DNA from: Billgrantia desiderata
GTDB lineage: Bacteria; Pseudomonadota; Gammaproteobacteria; Pseudomonadales; Halomonadaceae
DNA: 52,004 nucleotides
Assembly: GCA_011742915.1 (NCBI GenBank)
Contig: JAAQTN010000039.1
Location: forward strand, 1 to 52,004
Reading direction: 5' to 3'
This document shows positions 36,785 to 47,405 of the stretch, piece after piece. The notes under the pieces are model-generated. The model did not search any database, was not told the DNA's origin, and worked only from the letters and a program-made list of their open reading frames with translations. A program made the translations under genes and the position numbers. Position 1 is the stretch's first letter; every line of letters starts with the position of its first letter.

Positions 36785-37822
36785 TCAGGCGCTGGCCGGT
36801 GACGTCAGGGTATCCATCGGCCAGCGCGGCACCGCTTTCATGTGCCCCGTCGCGTCGCGTTCGCCGGCCTGCAGGCGCAAGGCGCCGGCCAGGGCGATCA
36901 TGGCACCGTTGTCGGTGCAGAAACGGCCGCGAGGATAGAACACCTGTGCGTTGCGCTTCGCCACCTCCGTGGCCAATCTCTCGCGCAGGCGCTGGTTGGC
37001 ACTCACCCCGCCGGCCATCACCAGACGTTTGAGGCCGGTGTCGTCCAGCGCCCGGCGGCACTTGATCGTCAGAGTGTCGACCACGGCCTCCTCGAAGGCC
37101 CGGGCGACGTCGGCGCGGGCCTGGTCGTCGAGCTCGCCGGCCTGTTCCAGTTGGCGCAGGGTGGTGAGGGTATGGGTCTTGAGCCCGGAGAAGCTGAAAT
37201 CGAGGCCCGGCCGGTCGGTCATCGGCCGGGGGAAGCGAAAGCGCCCGGGACTGCCCGCCTCGGCCAGTCGGGCGACCTGAGGGCCCCCGGGGTAGCTCAG
37301 GCCCAGCATCTTGGCGGTCTTGTCGAAGGCTTCGCCGGCAGCGTCGTCCACCGACTCGCCGAGCAGACGGTATAAGCCCAGCCCTTGCACCTCGACCAGC
37401 TGAGTATGGCCGCCGGAGACCAGCAGGGCGACGAAGGGGAAGTCCGGCGGCGACTCCTCGAGCATCGGCGCCAGCAGGTGACCCTCCATGTGGTGTACGC
37501 CCAGTACGGGAACGCCCAGCGCGCGAGCCATGCCGTGCGCGGTGCTGGCGCCCACCATCAGCGCGCCGACCAGCCCCGGGCCTGCGGTATAGGCGATGGC
37601 GTCCAGCTCGCTGCGAGTCATGCCGGCCTCGTCGAGCACTCGCTGGATCAAGGGCAGCAGGCGGCGGGTATGGTCACGGGAGGCCAGCTCCGGGACCACG
37701 CCGCCATATTCGGCATGCATGGCGACCTGGCTGTAGAGAGCGTCGGCCAGCAGGCCGCGTTCGGTGTCGTAGATCGCGACGCCGGTTTCGTCGCAGGAGG
37801 TCTCGATGCCAAGGACGCGCAT
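36785..37822 (-). CDS. tsaD: tRNA N6-threonylcarbamoyladenosine transferase TsaD
   Basis: TsaD transfers the threonylcarbamoyl group onto A37 of ANN-decoding tRNAs, with TsaB, TsaE and TsaC. The 345-residue protein has [19 protein letters not shown], the metal-binding [41 protein letters not shown] and [17 protein letters not shown]. The ATG at 37822 matches the conserved start; 29 extra upstream residues are non-homologous. It is divergent from rpsU, as in most gammaproteobacteria. Confidence 0.97.
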   Translation of the reverse strand: MRVLGIETSCDETGVAIYDTERGLLADALYSQVAMHAEYGGVVPELASRDHTRRLLPLIQRVLDEAGMTRSELDAIAYTAGPGLVGALMVGASTAHGMARALGVPVLGVHHMEGHLLAPMLEESPPDFPFVALLVSGGHTQLVEVQGLGLYRLLGESVDDAAGEAFDKTAKMLGLSYPGGPQVARLAEAGSPGRFRFPRPMTDRPGLDFSFSGLKTHTLTTLRQLEQAGELDDQARADVARAFEEAVVDTLTIKCRRALDDTGLKRLVMAGGVSANQRLRERLATEVAKRNAQVFYPRGRFCTDNGAMIALAGALRLQAGERDATGHMKAVPRWPMDTLTSPASA

Positions 37823-37903
37823 GGTGCAGAGCTCGTAATGAGAGGAAGGCCGTATTCTAGCAAATCGGGGCCGCGCCATCCCGCCTTCGTGCGCGTCGGG
37901 AAT

Positions 37904-37932
37904 TTGCAAAGCTTGCCAGCGCCGACTAAACT
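37904..37932 (+). promoter_or_regulatory. Predicted rpsU promoter
   Basis: A -35 box TTGCAA (37904-37909) and -10 box TAAACT (37927-37932) are separated by 17 bases, 86 bases before the rpsU start. Confidence 0.6.
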
Positions 37933-38018
37933 ACCGTGCGCTGTACAATTGGGTCGTGCACCCACATCCGGGTGTGCGTTCGAACCGAACTCAAGAATTC
38001 AAGGTAGGTGAGTGCTTA

Positions 38019-38234
38019 ATGCCTTCTGTCAAAGTACGTGATAACGAGCCGTTCGACGTCGCGCTGCGCCGTTTCAAGCGTTCCTGTGAAAAAGCCGGTA
38101 TTCTCTCCGAAGTGCGTCGTCGTGAGCACTACGAGAAGCCGACAGCAGAGCGCAAGCGCAAGGCTGCCGCCGCGGTGAAGCGTCACGCCAAGAAGCTCCA
38201 GCGTGAGCGCAAGCGTTTCGAACGGCTCTATTGA
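38019..38234 (+). CDS. rpsU: 30S ribosomal protein S21
   Basis: S21 is a small 30S protein that helps recruit mRNA. The 71-residue, very basic protein begins [20 protein letters not shown] and ends [14 protein letters not shown], the family pattern. The ATG at 38019 is preceded by an AGGTAGGTGAG region. It begins the rpsU-dnaG-rpoD macromolecular synthesis block. A hairpin follows before dnaG. Confidence 0.97.
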   Translation: MPSVKVRDNEPFDVALRRFKRSCEKAGILSEVRRREHYEKPTAERKRKAAAAVKRHAKKLQRERKRFERLY

Positions 38235-38288
38235 TCCGTACTCGGGGAGTCCCGGTGCTTCGTGCATCGCGGCTTCTGGAAGGATGAC

Positions 38289-38316
38289 CAAGCGGCTGCC
38301 GTCAGGTGGCCGCTTG
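38289..38316 (+). terminator. Intercistronic hairpin between rpsU and dnaG
   Basis: Perfect eight-base arms CAAGCGGC (38289-38296) and GCCGCTTG (38309-38316) with a 12-base loop are followed by TCTTT. The position matches the partial terminator that lowers dnaG relative to rpsU in the E. coli operon. Confidence 0.6.
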
Positions 38317-38378
38317 TCTTTGAAGACCGTTTGACTGCAACTTTTTCATCTGCCCCGCCGGGAGGTGGCAAGACCCAC

Positions 38379-40202
38379 ATGGCCGGCCAGATTCCGCAGC
38401 GCTTCATCGATGACCTGCTGGCACGCGTCGACGTGGTCGAGGTGGTGGGCGAGCGAGTGCAGTTGAAGAAGGCTGGACGCAACTATTCCGGCCTGTGCCC
38501 CTTTCACCAGGAAAAGACGCCGTCCTTCACCGTCAGTGCCGACAAGCAGTTCTACCACTGCTTCGGCTGTGGCGCCCACGGCAGTGCTCTGCGTTTCCTG
38601 ATGGAGTACGACAAGCTGCGCTTCCCCGAGGCGGTGGAGCAGCTGGCGGCACGTTTGGGGCTCGAGGTGCCGCGTGAAGGCGCCGACGATCCTCGCGCTC
38701 AGGCGCGTGAGCGCAAGCGCCAGGAGGGCGTCAATCTGCTCGAGCTCTCGGCCAGCTTCTTTCGCGAGCGACTGAAGATGCCGGAGGGGCAGCAGGCGCG
38801 GGAGTACCTCGCCCGGCGCGGCCTCTCCGAAGAGGTGCAGCGAGATTTCGGCATTGGCTATGCCCCGGACGACTGGGAGGCGCTCAAGCGTCACCTGAGC
38901 GCCCGAGGCGTGGCCGAAGCGGTACAGGTCGAATACGGTCTGCTGGTGCAGCGCGAGGAGAGCGGCCGCACCTACGACCGCTTCCGCGATCGAGTGATGT
39001 TCCCGATTCGTGACGTGCGCGGACGAACCATCGCTTTCGGCGGCCGGGTGCTCGGCGATGCCAAGCCCAAGTACCTGAACTCGCCCGAGACGCCCGTCTT
39101 CCACAAAGGCCGGGAGCTGTACGGGCTGTTCGAGGCCAGACAGGCCAATCCGCGGCTGGAGCGGCTGGTGATCGTCGAGGGCTACATGGACGTGGTGGCA
39201 CTGGCCCAGTTCGGCATTCGCAATGCCGTGGCGACTCTGGGGACTTCCACCAGCGAGGAGCATCTGGGGCGGCTGTTTCGCATGGTCGACGAGGTGGTGT
39301 TCTGCTTCGACGGCGACCGGGCCGGTCGTCAGGCCGCCAGCCGCGCGCTGGAAACGGTGCTGCCGCAGATGATCGATGGACGCACGGCGCGTTTCCTGTT
39401 CCTGCCGGAGGGCGAGGACCCGGATACGCTGGTGCGTCGCGAAGGGCCTGAGGCCTTCGAGAATCGCATCACCTGCGCCAGCCCGCTGTCGGAGTTCCTG
39501 TTCGATCAGGCGGCGCGGGGGCGTGACCTGGCGCGTGTCGAGGAGCGCGAGCGCTTCGCCAGTCAGGTGCTGAAGGCGGTGTCGCGACTGCCTCAAGGCA
39601 TGCTGAAGACCGTGCTGCTGGGGGAGCTCGCGCGGCGCACCGGGGTCGACCAGTCTCGCTTCGACGCGCTCCTGGCCAGCGAGCAGGAAGCGGCTTTGCC
39701 GGCGGCCGAGCCCGCCTCGCCGCCTGTTGCGTCTGCTTCCGCACCGAGTGTGGCGGAAGAGAGGCCGCGCAGCGAAGGGGCGGCACTGGGGCTGATGGCG
39801 CGGGTGCTGCAGCTGCTGGTGCATGAACCGACGCTGGTCGAACGCCTGCCCGCAGTGGAGGAGTGGTGTCCGGAGGACGGGGCGGATGCCGTGCTGTGCC
39901 GCGAGCTGGTGCGCCTGCTGCGGGCGGGACGTTATCGCAGCCCCCAGGTGGTGCTGGCCCACTTCCAGGGCAGTGCCCAGGGCGAGCGGCTGGCGGCATT
40001 GGTACAGCGAGAGATGCTGATCCCGCGGGAGGCGAGAGGCCAGGAGCTCGAGGGATTGGTCGAGTACCTGCAGCGTCATCGACAGCGTCAGTCGCCGCAG
40101 GAGGAGTTCGAGGCGCTGCTGGCCAAAGAGCGGGGCGGTGAACGCCTGCCGCTAGAGGCGAGGCAGCGGCTGCAGGAGTTGCTGTTGGAGCTGAAACGCT
40201 GA
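38379..40202 (+). CDS. dnaG: DNA primase DnaG
   Basis: DnaG makes RNA primers at the replication fork. The 607-residue protein has the N-terminal CHC2 zinc site (CPFHQEKTPSF and FYHCFGCGAHG), a TOPRIM core (VIVEGYMDVVALAQFG, FCFDGDRAGRQAA) and a C-terminal DnaB-binding domain from about residue 450. An Ala/Pro/Ser-rich linker lies around 435-470. The ATG at 38379 (MAGQIPQRFIDDLL) fits the family; 39 upstream residues read through the intercistronic hairpin and are rejected. The YqeY-like gene sometimes found between rpsU and dnaG is absent. Confidence 0.97.
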   Translation: MAGQIPQRFIDDLLARVDVVEVVGERVQLKKAGRNYSGLCPFHQEKTPSFTVSADKQFYHCFGCGAHGSALRFLMEYDKLRFPEAVEQLAARLGLEVPREGADDPRAQARERKRQEGVNLLELSASFFRERLKMPEGQQAREYLARRGLSEEVQRDFGIGYAPDDWEALKRHLSARGVAEAVQVEYGLLVQREESGRTYDRFRDRVMFPIRDVRGRTIAFGGRVLGDAKPKYLNSPETPVFHKGRELYGLFEARQANPRLERLVIVEGYMDVVALAQFGIRNAVATLGTSTSEEHLGRLFRMVDEVVFCFDGDRAGRQAASRALETVLPQMIDGRTARFLFLPEGEDPDTLVRREGPEAFENRITCASPLSEFLFDQAARGRDLARVEERERFASQVLKAVSRLPQGMLKTVLLGELARRTGVDQSRFDALLASEQEAALPAAEPASPPVASASAPSVAEERPRSEGAALGLMARVLQLLVHEPTLVERLPAVEEWCPEDGADAVLCRELVRLLRAGRYRSPQVVLAHFQGSAQGERLAALVQREMLIPREARGQELEGLVEYLQRHRQRQSPQEEFEALLAKERGGERLPLEARQRLQELLLELKR

Positions 40203-40350
40203 CCGGGGGATTGAGACCGGCGGATTGATTTTCCGTTTTGCATCCCCATGTTAGGGAGCAGGCCGAGCGCTGTCAGCATAACCGATTAAACTAACACACC
40301 TGAGTGATCGAGCAAATGGGCCGTACTGGCGGGTTCGCACTGTTTCCCGC

Positions 40351-40356
40351 TATACT
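40351..40356 (+). promoter_or_regulatory. Candidate -10 of rpoD
   Basis: TATACT lies 73 bases before the rpoD start, within a 226-base AT-richer dnaG-rpoD gap. No good -35 box is present; rpoD may also be read through from dnaG. Confidence 0.35.
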
Positions 40357-40428
40357 ATTGGGCTTCATGAGTTTTCTCCACCCCAGCGCTTCAGGTGCTT
40401 CATTCTTCTTCGTCGAGATAGGGTTTCT

Positions 40429-42300
<1,872 letters not shown>

Positions 42301-42319
42301 GGGCGGCCCCGCCCAGGCA

Positions 42320-42349
42320 AGACGCCCGCGGCCATGGCCGCGGGCGTCT
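42320..42349 (+). terminator. rpoD terminator hairpin
   Basis: Perfect 14-base arms AGACGCCCGCGGCC and GGCCGCGGGCGTCT with a two-base spacer lie 19 bases after the rpoD stop. The T-run (GCGTTGTT) is weak, but the stem is very strong. Confidence 0.7.
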
Positions 42350-42417
42350 GCGTTGTTATGGGCCGGTCGGAGGCGGCGCCTCATGTCCGGCGCACCGGGT
42401 ACGAGCGGGGGCGGGGC

Positions 42418-43074
42418 TCAGGCGGCGGGACGCGCCAGCACCCAGCGACGGGTCAGCAGGGCCAGCTCGATGACCGCGATCAGGATCAGGGCGTAGCCGA
42501 GCAGCTCCACCACCTCCTCGGCGGCATCCTTGAAGGTGCGTACATAGTGCTCCTCCATCACCGCTTGCCAGAAGGCGGCGCGCCCGTAGAGGCGCGAGAA
42601 GACGTAGGTGGTGAGCACCCCGGCGGCGAACAGGCCGAAGGAGAAGCTGTTGCTGTAGCGGTGGAACTCCGCCACGAAGCGCCGCCGCTCGCGGATCACC
42701 CAGTAGAGGCAGGGCAGGATCACCAGGGTCACCAGCACCTTCCAGGTGTGCTCGGCCACCCAGGTGTCCAGCCAGTAATCCTGCTCGCGGATGAAGGAGC
42801 TGAAGGTGAAGGCGAACATCAGCAGGGTGACGGTGGGCAACTGCTTGAGCCCATGGCGCACATAGAGCAGTAGGGCCGAGGCGGTGAGCAGCACCGCGCT
42901 CTGGGCCAGTTCGGTGAAGCCATGTTCGGAGAAGCGCACCTCGGGGAAGTAGAGGGCCTCGAGATAGGCGCCCTGGGCCAGGGCGGCGATCAGTAGGATA
43001 TAGAGGGCGGCGCGGAGGCAGGTGGCGGTGAAACCGATGGGCCAGGGTTGGCCCTTGTGATGGGAGTGGGGCAT
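42418..43074 (-). CDS. Integral membrane protein of unknown function
   Basis: I do not recognise the family. From the likely start at 43074 (MPHSHHKGQPW) the protein has 218 residues and six or so hydrophobic helices. Examples are ALYILLIAALAQGAYL, AVLLTASALLLYV, VLVTLVILPCLYWVI and LLGYALILIAVIELALL. Between them are a His/Glu segment (SFIREQDYWLDTWVAEHTW) and EEHYVRTFKDAAEEVVELLG, which could hold a polar site. An alternative ATG lies at 43086. An ATG at 43116 would overlap the promoter dyad and is unlikely. It follows a LysR gene on the same strand, separated by a palindrome and a -10 box. It converges on rpoD. Confidence 0.75.
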   Translation of the reverse strand: MPHSHHKGQPWPIGFTATCLRAALYILLIAALAQGAYLEALYFPEVRFSEHGFTELAQSAVLLTASALLLYVRHGLKQLPTVTLLMFAFTFSSFIREQDYWLDTWVAEHTWKVLVTLVILPCLYWVIRERRRFVAEFHRYSNSFSFGLFAAGVLTTYVFSRLYGRAAFWQAVMEEHYVRTFKDAAEEVVELLGYALILIAVIELALLTRRWVLARPAA

Positions 43075-43094
43075 GCAGGGTTCCATGACGGCGC

Positions 43095-43120
43095 GACATA
43101 CATTGCTGTATGTCATTGTA
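43095..43120 (-). promoter_or_regulatory. Palindrome overlapping the membrane gene promoter
   Basis: A perfect dyad GACATACA-TTGC-TGTATGTC (43095-43114) adjoins a minus-strand -10 box TACAAT (43115-43120). A protein bound here would sit over the start of transcription, as a repressor would. Confidence 0.5.
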
Positions 43121-43140
43121 CCGTCATGCCGGTGGTCTGC

Positions 43141-44061
43141 CTATGGTTGGCAGCGCCTGACCTCCTCGACGATCCAGTCGTGCACCGCCTGGACGCGTCG
43201 GTCGTCCAGGGCGCCCGGCAGATACACGATACCATAATGCATGCCCGTATCGACCCGTTCCGGGAAGGGCGCGATCAGGGCGCCGGAGCGCAGCTCGTCG
43301 GTGATCAGACTCTCCCGGGCGATGGCTACCCCCATGCCGGCGATGGCGGCCTGCAGGGTCAGGCGGTTGCGGTTGAAGGTATAGCCGCGGCGCACATTGA
43401 GGGGCGGCGCGCCGCTCGCCTGCAGGTAGTGCTCCCACTCGGCGTATTCATGGCTGCCGCGCCAGGCGGTGACGTCGTGCAGCAGGGGATACCAGGCGAG
43501 GTCCTCGGGGCGGCGCAGGGGCGGGCGGCCACGCAGCAGGGCGGGGGCACAGACCGGGAAGATGCGCTCCGCCATCAGCGGAGTGACCGAGAAGCCGGGC
43601 AACTGGCCGTCGTTGAGGTCCAGGGCCAGGTCGAAGTCGCCGTCGCGCAGGGAGATATGGCTGTCCTCGGCGATCACCTGCAGCTCGATGTCGGGAAAGC
43701 GTGCCTGGAGGCGCGGCAGGCGTGGCATCAGCCAGGCGCTCAGGAAGGCCGGCACGCTGCGCAGGCGCAGTATCCCGCTCATCACACCGCTGCGCAGACG
43801 CTTCACCTCGAGGCCGACCGACTGGTAGGCCTCGTCCACCACGGTGGCCAGCCGCTTGCCTTCCTCGGTGAGTTCCAGGCGTCGCGGCAGTCGACGAAAG
43901 AGCTTGAAACCGAGTCGCTCTTCCAACTGCTTGATCTGCTGGCTCACCGCGCCGGTGGTCACATGCAACTCCTCGGCGGCACGGGTGAAGGAGAGATGCC
44001 TGGCGCTGACCGCGAAGACTTTCAGCCAGGCGTGGGTTTGGGCGTGCAGCAGTCGGCTCAT
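43141..44061 (-). CDS. LysR-family regulator, GcvA/DsdC-like
   Basis: This 306-residue LysR-type regulator has an N-terminal winged helix-turn-helix at about residues 10-70 (LSFTRAAEELHVTTGAVSQQ then IKQLEERLGFKLFRR). A periplasmic-binding-like effector domain occupies the rest. The N-terminal pattern with TTGAVSQQIKQLEE resembles GcvA and DsdC regulators, which act on amino-acid genes. It is divergent from the serine deaminase gene sdaA, so it probably regulates sdaA and itself; the effector is unknown. Confidence 0.88.
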   Translation of the reverse strand: MSRLLHAQTHAWLKVFAVSARHLSFTRAAEELHVTTGAVSQQIKQLEERLGFKLFRRLPRRLELTEEGKRLATVVDEAYQSVGLEVKRLRSGVMSGILRLRSVPAFLSAWLMPRLPRLQARFPDIELQVIAEDSHISLRDGDFDLALDLNDGQLPGFSVTPLMAERIFPVCAPALLRGRPPLRRPEDLAWYPLLHDVTAWRGSHEYAEWEHYLQASGAPPLNVRRGYTFNRNRLTLQAAIAGMGVAIARESLITDELRSGALIAPFPERVDTGMHYGIVYLPGALDDRRVQAVHDWIVEEVRRCQP

Positions 44062-44138
44062 GCTTTAGTTTTGCTATAGCTGGAAGGAGTTATTCTCGGT
44101 TGCTCGGCGAGCGCTTCGACGTCAACCTTATGCCATAC

Positions 44139-44152
44139 TTGCTTACAAGCAA
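44139..44152. promoter_or_regulatory. Dyad in the LysR-sdaA intergenic region
   Basis: TTGCTT-AC-AAGCAA is a perfect palindrome 71 bases before the sdaA start. It may be a regulator site for the divergent pair. It is shorter than a typical LysR T-N11-A box. Confidence 0.35.
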
Positions 44153-44222
44153 ACATGTTTTAGTCAGGCTGATCCATGGGCGACATGGTACGTGGCATGA
44201 CTGACGACTTGCGAGGTGAATC

Positions 44223-45602
44223 ATGGCCATCAGTGTGTTCGACCTGTTCAAGATCGGTATCGGTCCGTCCAGCTCTCATACCGTGGGGCCCATGCGGGCC
44301 GCTCATGACTTCGTCGAGGAGCTGCGACAGCGGGACCTGGTCGAGCGCGTGGCCCGTGTCGAGGTGAAACTGTTCGGCTCACTGAGTGCCACCGGCAAGG
44401 GGCACGCTACCGATCGCGCAGTGATCATGGGGCTGATGGGCGAACGCCCTGACCGGATCGATCCCGCCATCGTCACGCCCTGCATCGAAGAGCTGCTGGA
44501 AACCAACACGCTGATGCTGGACGGACGACTGGCGATCCCGTTCCTCTGGACTCGCGACCTGCAGTGGTACGAGGAGTGCCTGCCCTATCACCCCAATGCG
44601 ATGACGCTGGTGGCGCACGGTCATAGCGAAGAGCTGTGGCGCAACACCTACTACTCGGTGGGTGGCGGCTTCGTCATCGACGAGGGGCAGGCCGAGCGCG
44701 GCGAGCTGGATCAGGACTCCACCGTGCTGCCTTACGACTTCAACTCCGCCGCCGAGCTGATGGCGCTGTGTCGCATGCATGACATGCGGATCAGCGAGCT
44801 GATGCTGGAGAACGAGAAGGCCTGGCGCAGCGAAGCCGAGATCCGCGACGGCCTGTGGAAGATCTGGCAGGCCATGCAGGCCTGCGTCGACAGAGGCTTG
44901 CAGCAGGAAGGCGTGCTTCCCGGCGGGCTCAACGTCAAGCGCCGTGCCGCCGCGCTGCATCGCCGTCTGCTGGCGACGCGCGACGACCAGAGCTTGATCG
45001 CCTCGACCTTCGGCGCCATGGACTGGGTCAACGTCTTCGCCCTGGCGGTGAACGAGGAGAACGCCGCCGGCGGGCGCATGGTCACGGCACCCACCAACGG
45101 GGCGGCCGGCATCATTCCGGCGGTTCTGCACTACTACATGAAGTTCCAGCCCGGCGCCTGCGAGCGCGACGTGGTCGATTTCCTGCTGGCCGCCGGGGCG
45201 GTGGGCATCCTGTGCAAGAAGAACGCTTCCATCTCCGGCGCCGAGGTGGGTTGTCAGGGCGAGGTCGGTTCGGCCTGCGCCATGGCTGCCGCCGGACTGG
45301 CCGAGGTGATGGGCGGCAGCGTGGCGCAGGTGGAGAATGCCGCCGAGATCGGCCTGGAGCACAACCTCGGGTTGACCTGCGACCCGGTGGGCGGCCTGGT
45401 TCAGGTGCCTTGCATCGAGCGCAACGCCATTGCCTCGGTCAAGGCGATCAATGCCGCCCAGATGTCGCTGCGCGGCGACGGCGAGCACTTCATCTCGCTC
45501 GACAAGGCGATTCGCACCATGCGCGATACCGGGCGCGACATGCAGGACAAGTACAAGGAGACCTCCCGCGGCGGTCTGGCGGTAAACGCCATCGAGTGCT
45601 GA
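44223..45602 (+). CDS. sdaA: L-serine ammonia-lyase (single-chain, iron-sulfur)
   Basis: This enzyme deaminates L-serine to pyruvate using a [4Fe-4S] cluster. The 459-residue single-chain form joins the beta part ([20 protein letters not shown]) and the alpha part ([20 protein letters not shown]). Cluster cysteines are in [19 protein letters not shown] and in [20 protein letters not shown]. The ATG at 44223 follows GAGGTG. A LysR gene is divergent. A strong intrinsic terminator follows. Confidence 0.96.
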   Translation: MAISVFDLFKIGIGPSSSHTVGPMRAAHDFVEELRQRDLVERVARVEVKLFGSLSATGKGHATDRAVIMGLMGERPDRIDPAIVTPCIEELLETNTLMLDGRLAIPFLWTRDLQWYEECLPYHPNAMTLVAHGHSEELWRNTYYSVGGGFVIDEGQAERGELDQDSTVLPYDFNSAAELMALCRMHDMRISELMLENEKAWRSEAEIRDGLWKIWQAMQACVDRGLQQEGVLPGGLNVKRRAAALHRRLLATRDDQSLIASTFGAMDWVNVFALAVNEENAAGGRMVTAPTNGAAGIIPAVLHYYMKFQPGACERDVVDFLLAAGAVGILCKKNASISGAEVGCQGEVGSACAMAAAGLAEVMGGSVAQVENAAEIGLEHNLGLTCDPVGGLVQVPCIERNAIASVKAINAAQMSLRGDGEHFISLDKAIRTMRDTGRDMQDKYKETSRGGLAVNAIEC

Positions 45603-45648
45603 AAGAGGTCGCCAAAACAGCCTCTTGGCTGTGATGATGCAGAACGTG

Positions 45649-45680
45649 ACGCGATGCCCCGGTGGCATCGCGTTTTCGTT
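45649..45680 (+). terminator. Intrinsic terminator of sdaA
   Basis: Perfect ten-base arms ACGCGATGCC (45649-45658) and GGCATCGCGT (45664-45673) with a five-base loop are followed by TTTCGTT, a textbook Rho-independent terminator. Confidence 0.85.
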
Positions 45681-45766
45681 TGCAAGCTAATAAGGTGCGC
45701 TTCGCTATACGCCATTGGTCGAGTTCGACCCATGAACGGTTGCCCCGCGGTTGTGTCTCCTCTAGC

Positions 45767-45827
45767 TTACGTTAACGTAAAGGTTAGAAGTCCCGGGTTG
45801 AGCCAAGCATAGGTCTCAACCTTTACG
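45767..45827 (+). promoter_or_regulatory. Palindrome and nested inverted repeats upstream of the liv operon
   Basis: A perfect 14-base palindrome TTACGTTAACGTAA (45767-45780) overlaps the left arm of a ten-base inverted repeat: CGTAAAGGTT (45776-45785) and AACCTTTACG (45818-45827). Inside it lies a second repeat, GGTTGAG (45796-45802) with CTCAACC (45815-45821). The right arms share AACC, so the two stems exclude each other. The livG start is 55 bases downstream. Confidence 0.55.
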
Positions 45828-45882
45828 ACAACGACAACAAATCAGCATCGGGTCGCCGTGCGCGATCCAGAGAGGACGTCAC

Positions 45883-46656
45883 ATGACCCAGGAGTTCATA
45901 CTGGAAACTCGCGGGTTGACCAAGCAGTTCCGCGGCTTCACCGCCGTGGACGATGTCAACCTGCAGGTCCGGGAGGGGCATATCCACGCCTTGATCGGTC
46001 CCAACGGCGCCGGCAAGACGACCGTCTTCAATCTCCTCACCAAGTTTCTGCCGCCGACCCGCGGCGAGATCCTCTATCGCGGCAAGCCGATCACCGGCAT
46101 GAAGGCCAACGAGATCGCCCGCATGGGCATGGTGCGCTCCTTCCAGATCTCGGCGGTGTTCGCCCACATGACCGCGCTGGAGAACGTGCGCGTTGCGCTG
46201 CAGCGCCCCATCGGCACCTCCTTTCATTTCTGGAAGTCGGAGCGCACCCTCGACCACCTCAACGACCGCGCCATCGAGCTGCTCGATGAGGTCGGCCTGC
46301 GTGAATATGCCGACGTGCTGACGGTGGAAATGCCCTACGGGCGCAAGCGCGCGCTCGAAGTGGCCACGACCCTGGCCATGAATCCGACGCTGATGCTGCT
46401 CGACGAGCCGACCCAGGGCATGGGGGCGGAAGACGTCGACCGCATCGTCGCGCTGATCCGCCGCGTGGCCCAGGGCCGCACGGTGCTGATGGTGGAGCAC
46501 AACCTCAGCGTGGTGAGCCGGCTGTGCGATCGCATCACCGTGCTGGCGCGCGGTGCCGTGCTGGCGGAAGGGGATTACCAGGCGGTCTCCGCCGACCCAC
46601 GGGTGCGCGAGGCCTACATGGGTAGCGAGGCCGCGGCAGAGGAGGCCAGCGCATGA
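45883..46656 (+). CDS. livG: Branched-chain amino acid-type ABC transporter ATPase LivG
   Basis: This is one of two cytoplasmic ATPases of a Liv-type importer. The 257-residue protein has Walker A HALIGPNGAGKTTVFNLL with the normal lysine, and Walker B LMLLDEPTQGMG. The helper residues are intact in MVEHNLSVVSRLCDRI. The ABC signature is unusual: MPYGRKRALEVATTLA replaces LSGGQ. The C-terminal LivG-type region is somewhat shortened. The ATG follows GAGAGGA and ends overlapping livF by four bases. The substrate cannot be read from the sequence. Confidence 0.92.
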   Translation: MTQEFILETRGLTKQFRGFTAVDDVNLQVREGHIHALIGPNGAGKTTVFNLLTKFLPPTRGEILYRGKPITGMKANEIARMGMVRSFQISAVFAHMTALENVRVALQRPIGTSFHFWKSERTLDHLNDRAIELLDEVGLREYADVLTVEMPYGRKRALEVATTLAMNPTLMLLDEPTQGMGAEDVDRIVALIRRVAQGRTVLMVEHNLSVVSRLCDRITVLARGAVLAEGDYQAVSADPRVREAYMGSEAAAEEASA

Positions 46657-47405
46657 ACCAGGTCGTCGAACAACCCGCACGCAGCGAATACAACGATCAC
46701 GATGGCGCCGAGATGCTGCGCATCCGCGACCTGCATGCTTTCTACGGCGAGTCGCACATCCTTCACGGGGTCGACATGGAGGTGCGCCGCGGCGAGCTGG
46801 TGACGCTGCTGGGTCGCAACGGGGCGGGGCGCAGCACGACGCTCAAGGCGATCATGAGCATGGTCGGCCGGCGTACCGGTTCGATCATGATCAACGGCAC
46901 CGAGACGGTCGGCATGAAGGCGCATCGCATACCGCGCCTGGGCATCGGCTACTGCCCCGAGGAGCGTGGCATCTTCGCCAGCCTCGACGTGGAAGAGAAT
47001 CTGTTGCTGCCGCCCACCGTACGCTCGGGCGGCATGTCGATCGACGAGATCTACGAGATGTTCCCCAACCTGTACGAGCGGCGCCGCAGTCAGGGTACCC
47101 GGCTCTCGGGCGGAGAGCAGCAGATGCTGGCCATGGCGCGCATCCTGCGTACCGGCGCCCGCATGCTGCTGCTCGACGAGATTACCGAAGGGCTGGCACC
47201 GGTCATCGTGCAGAAACTGGCCGAGGTCCTGGTCAAGCTGCGTGACCGCGGCATGACCATCGTGCTGGTGGAGCAGAACTTTCGCTTCGCCGCACCGCTG
47301 GCCGACCGGCACTACGTCATGGAGCACGGGCGCATCATCGAGGAGATCAGTGCGGCTGAGCTGCCCGCCAAACGTGATCACCTCAACTCCCTGCTGGGGG
47401 TGTAG
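46653..47405 (+). CDS. livF: Branched-chain amino acid-type ABC transporter ATPase LivF, Walker A Lys-to-Arg
   Basis: This is the second ATPase of the transporter, 250 residues. Its Walker A reads LLGRNGAGRSTTLKAI, with arginine where the invariant lysine should be. The signature LSGGEQQMLAMARIL is canonical. Walker B is MLLLDEITEGLAP (Ile-Thr in place of the usual Pro-Ser/Thr). The H-loop equivalent is VLVEQNF, with Gln as in other LivF proteins. Combined with the variant LivG signature, this predicts one degenerate and one competent ATP site. The start overlaps livG (ATGA). Confidence 0.92.
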   Translation: MNQVVEQPARSEYNDHDGAEMLRIRDLHAFYGESHILHGVDMEVRRGELVTLLGRNGAGRSTTLKAIMSMVGRRTGSIMINGTETVGMKAHRIPRLGIGYCPEERGIFASLDVEENLLLPPTVRSGGMSIDEIYEMFPNLYERRRSQGTRLSGGEQQMLAMARILRTGARMLLLDEITEGLAPVIVQKLAEVLVKLRDRGMTIVLVEQNFRFAAPLADRHYVMEHGRIIEEISAAELPAKRDHLNSLLGV

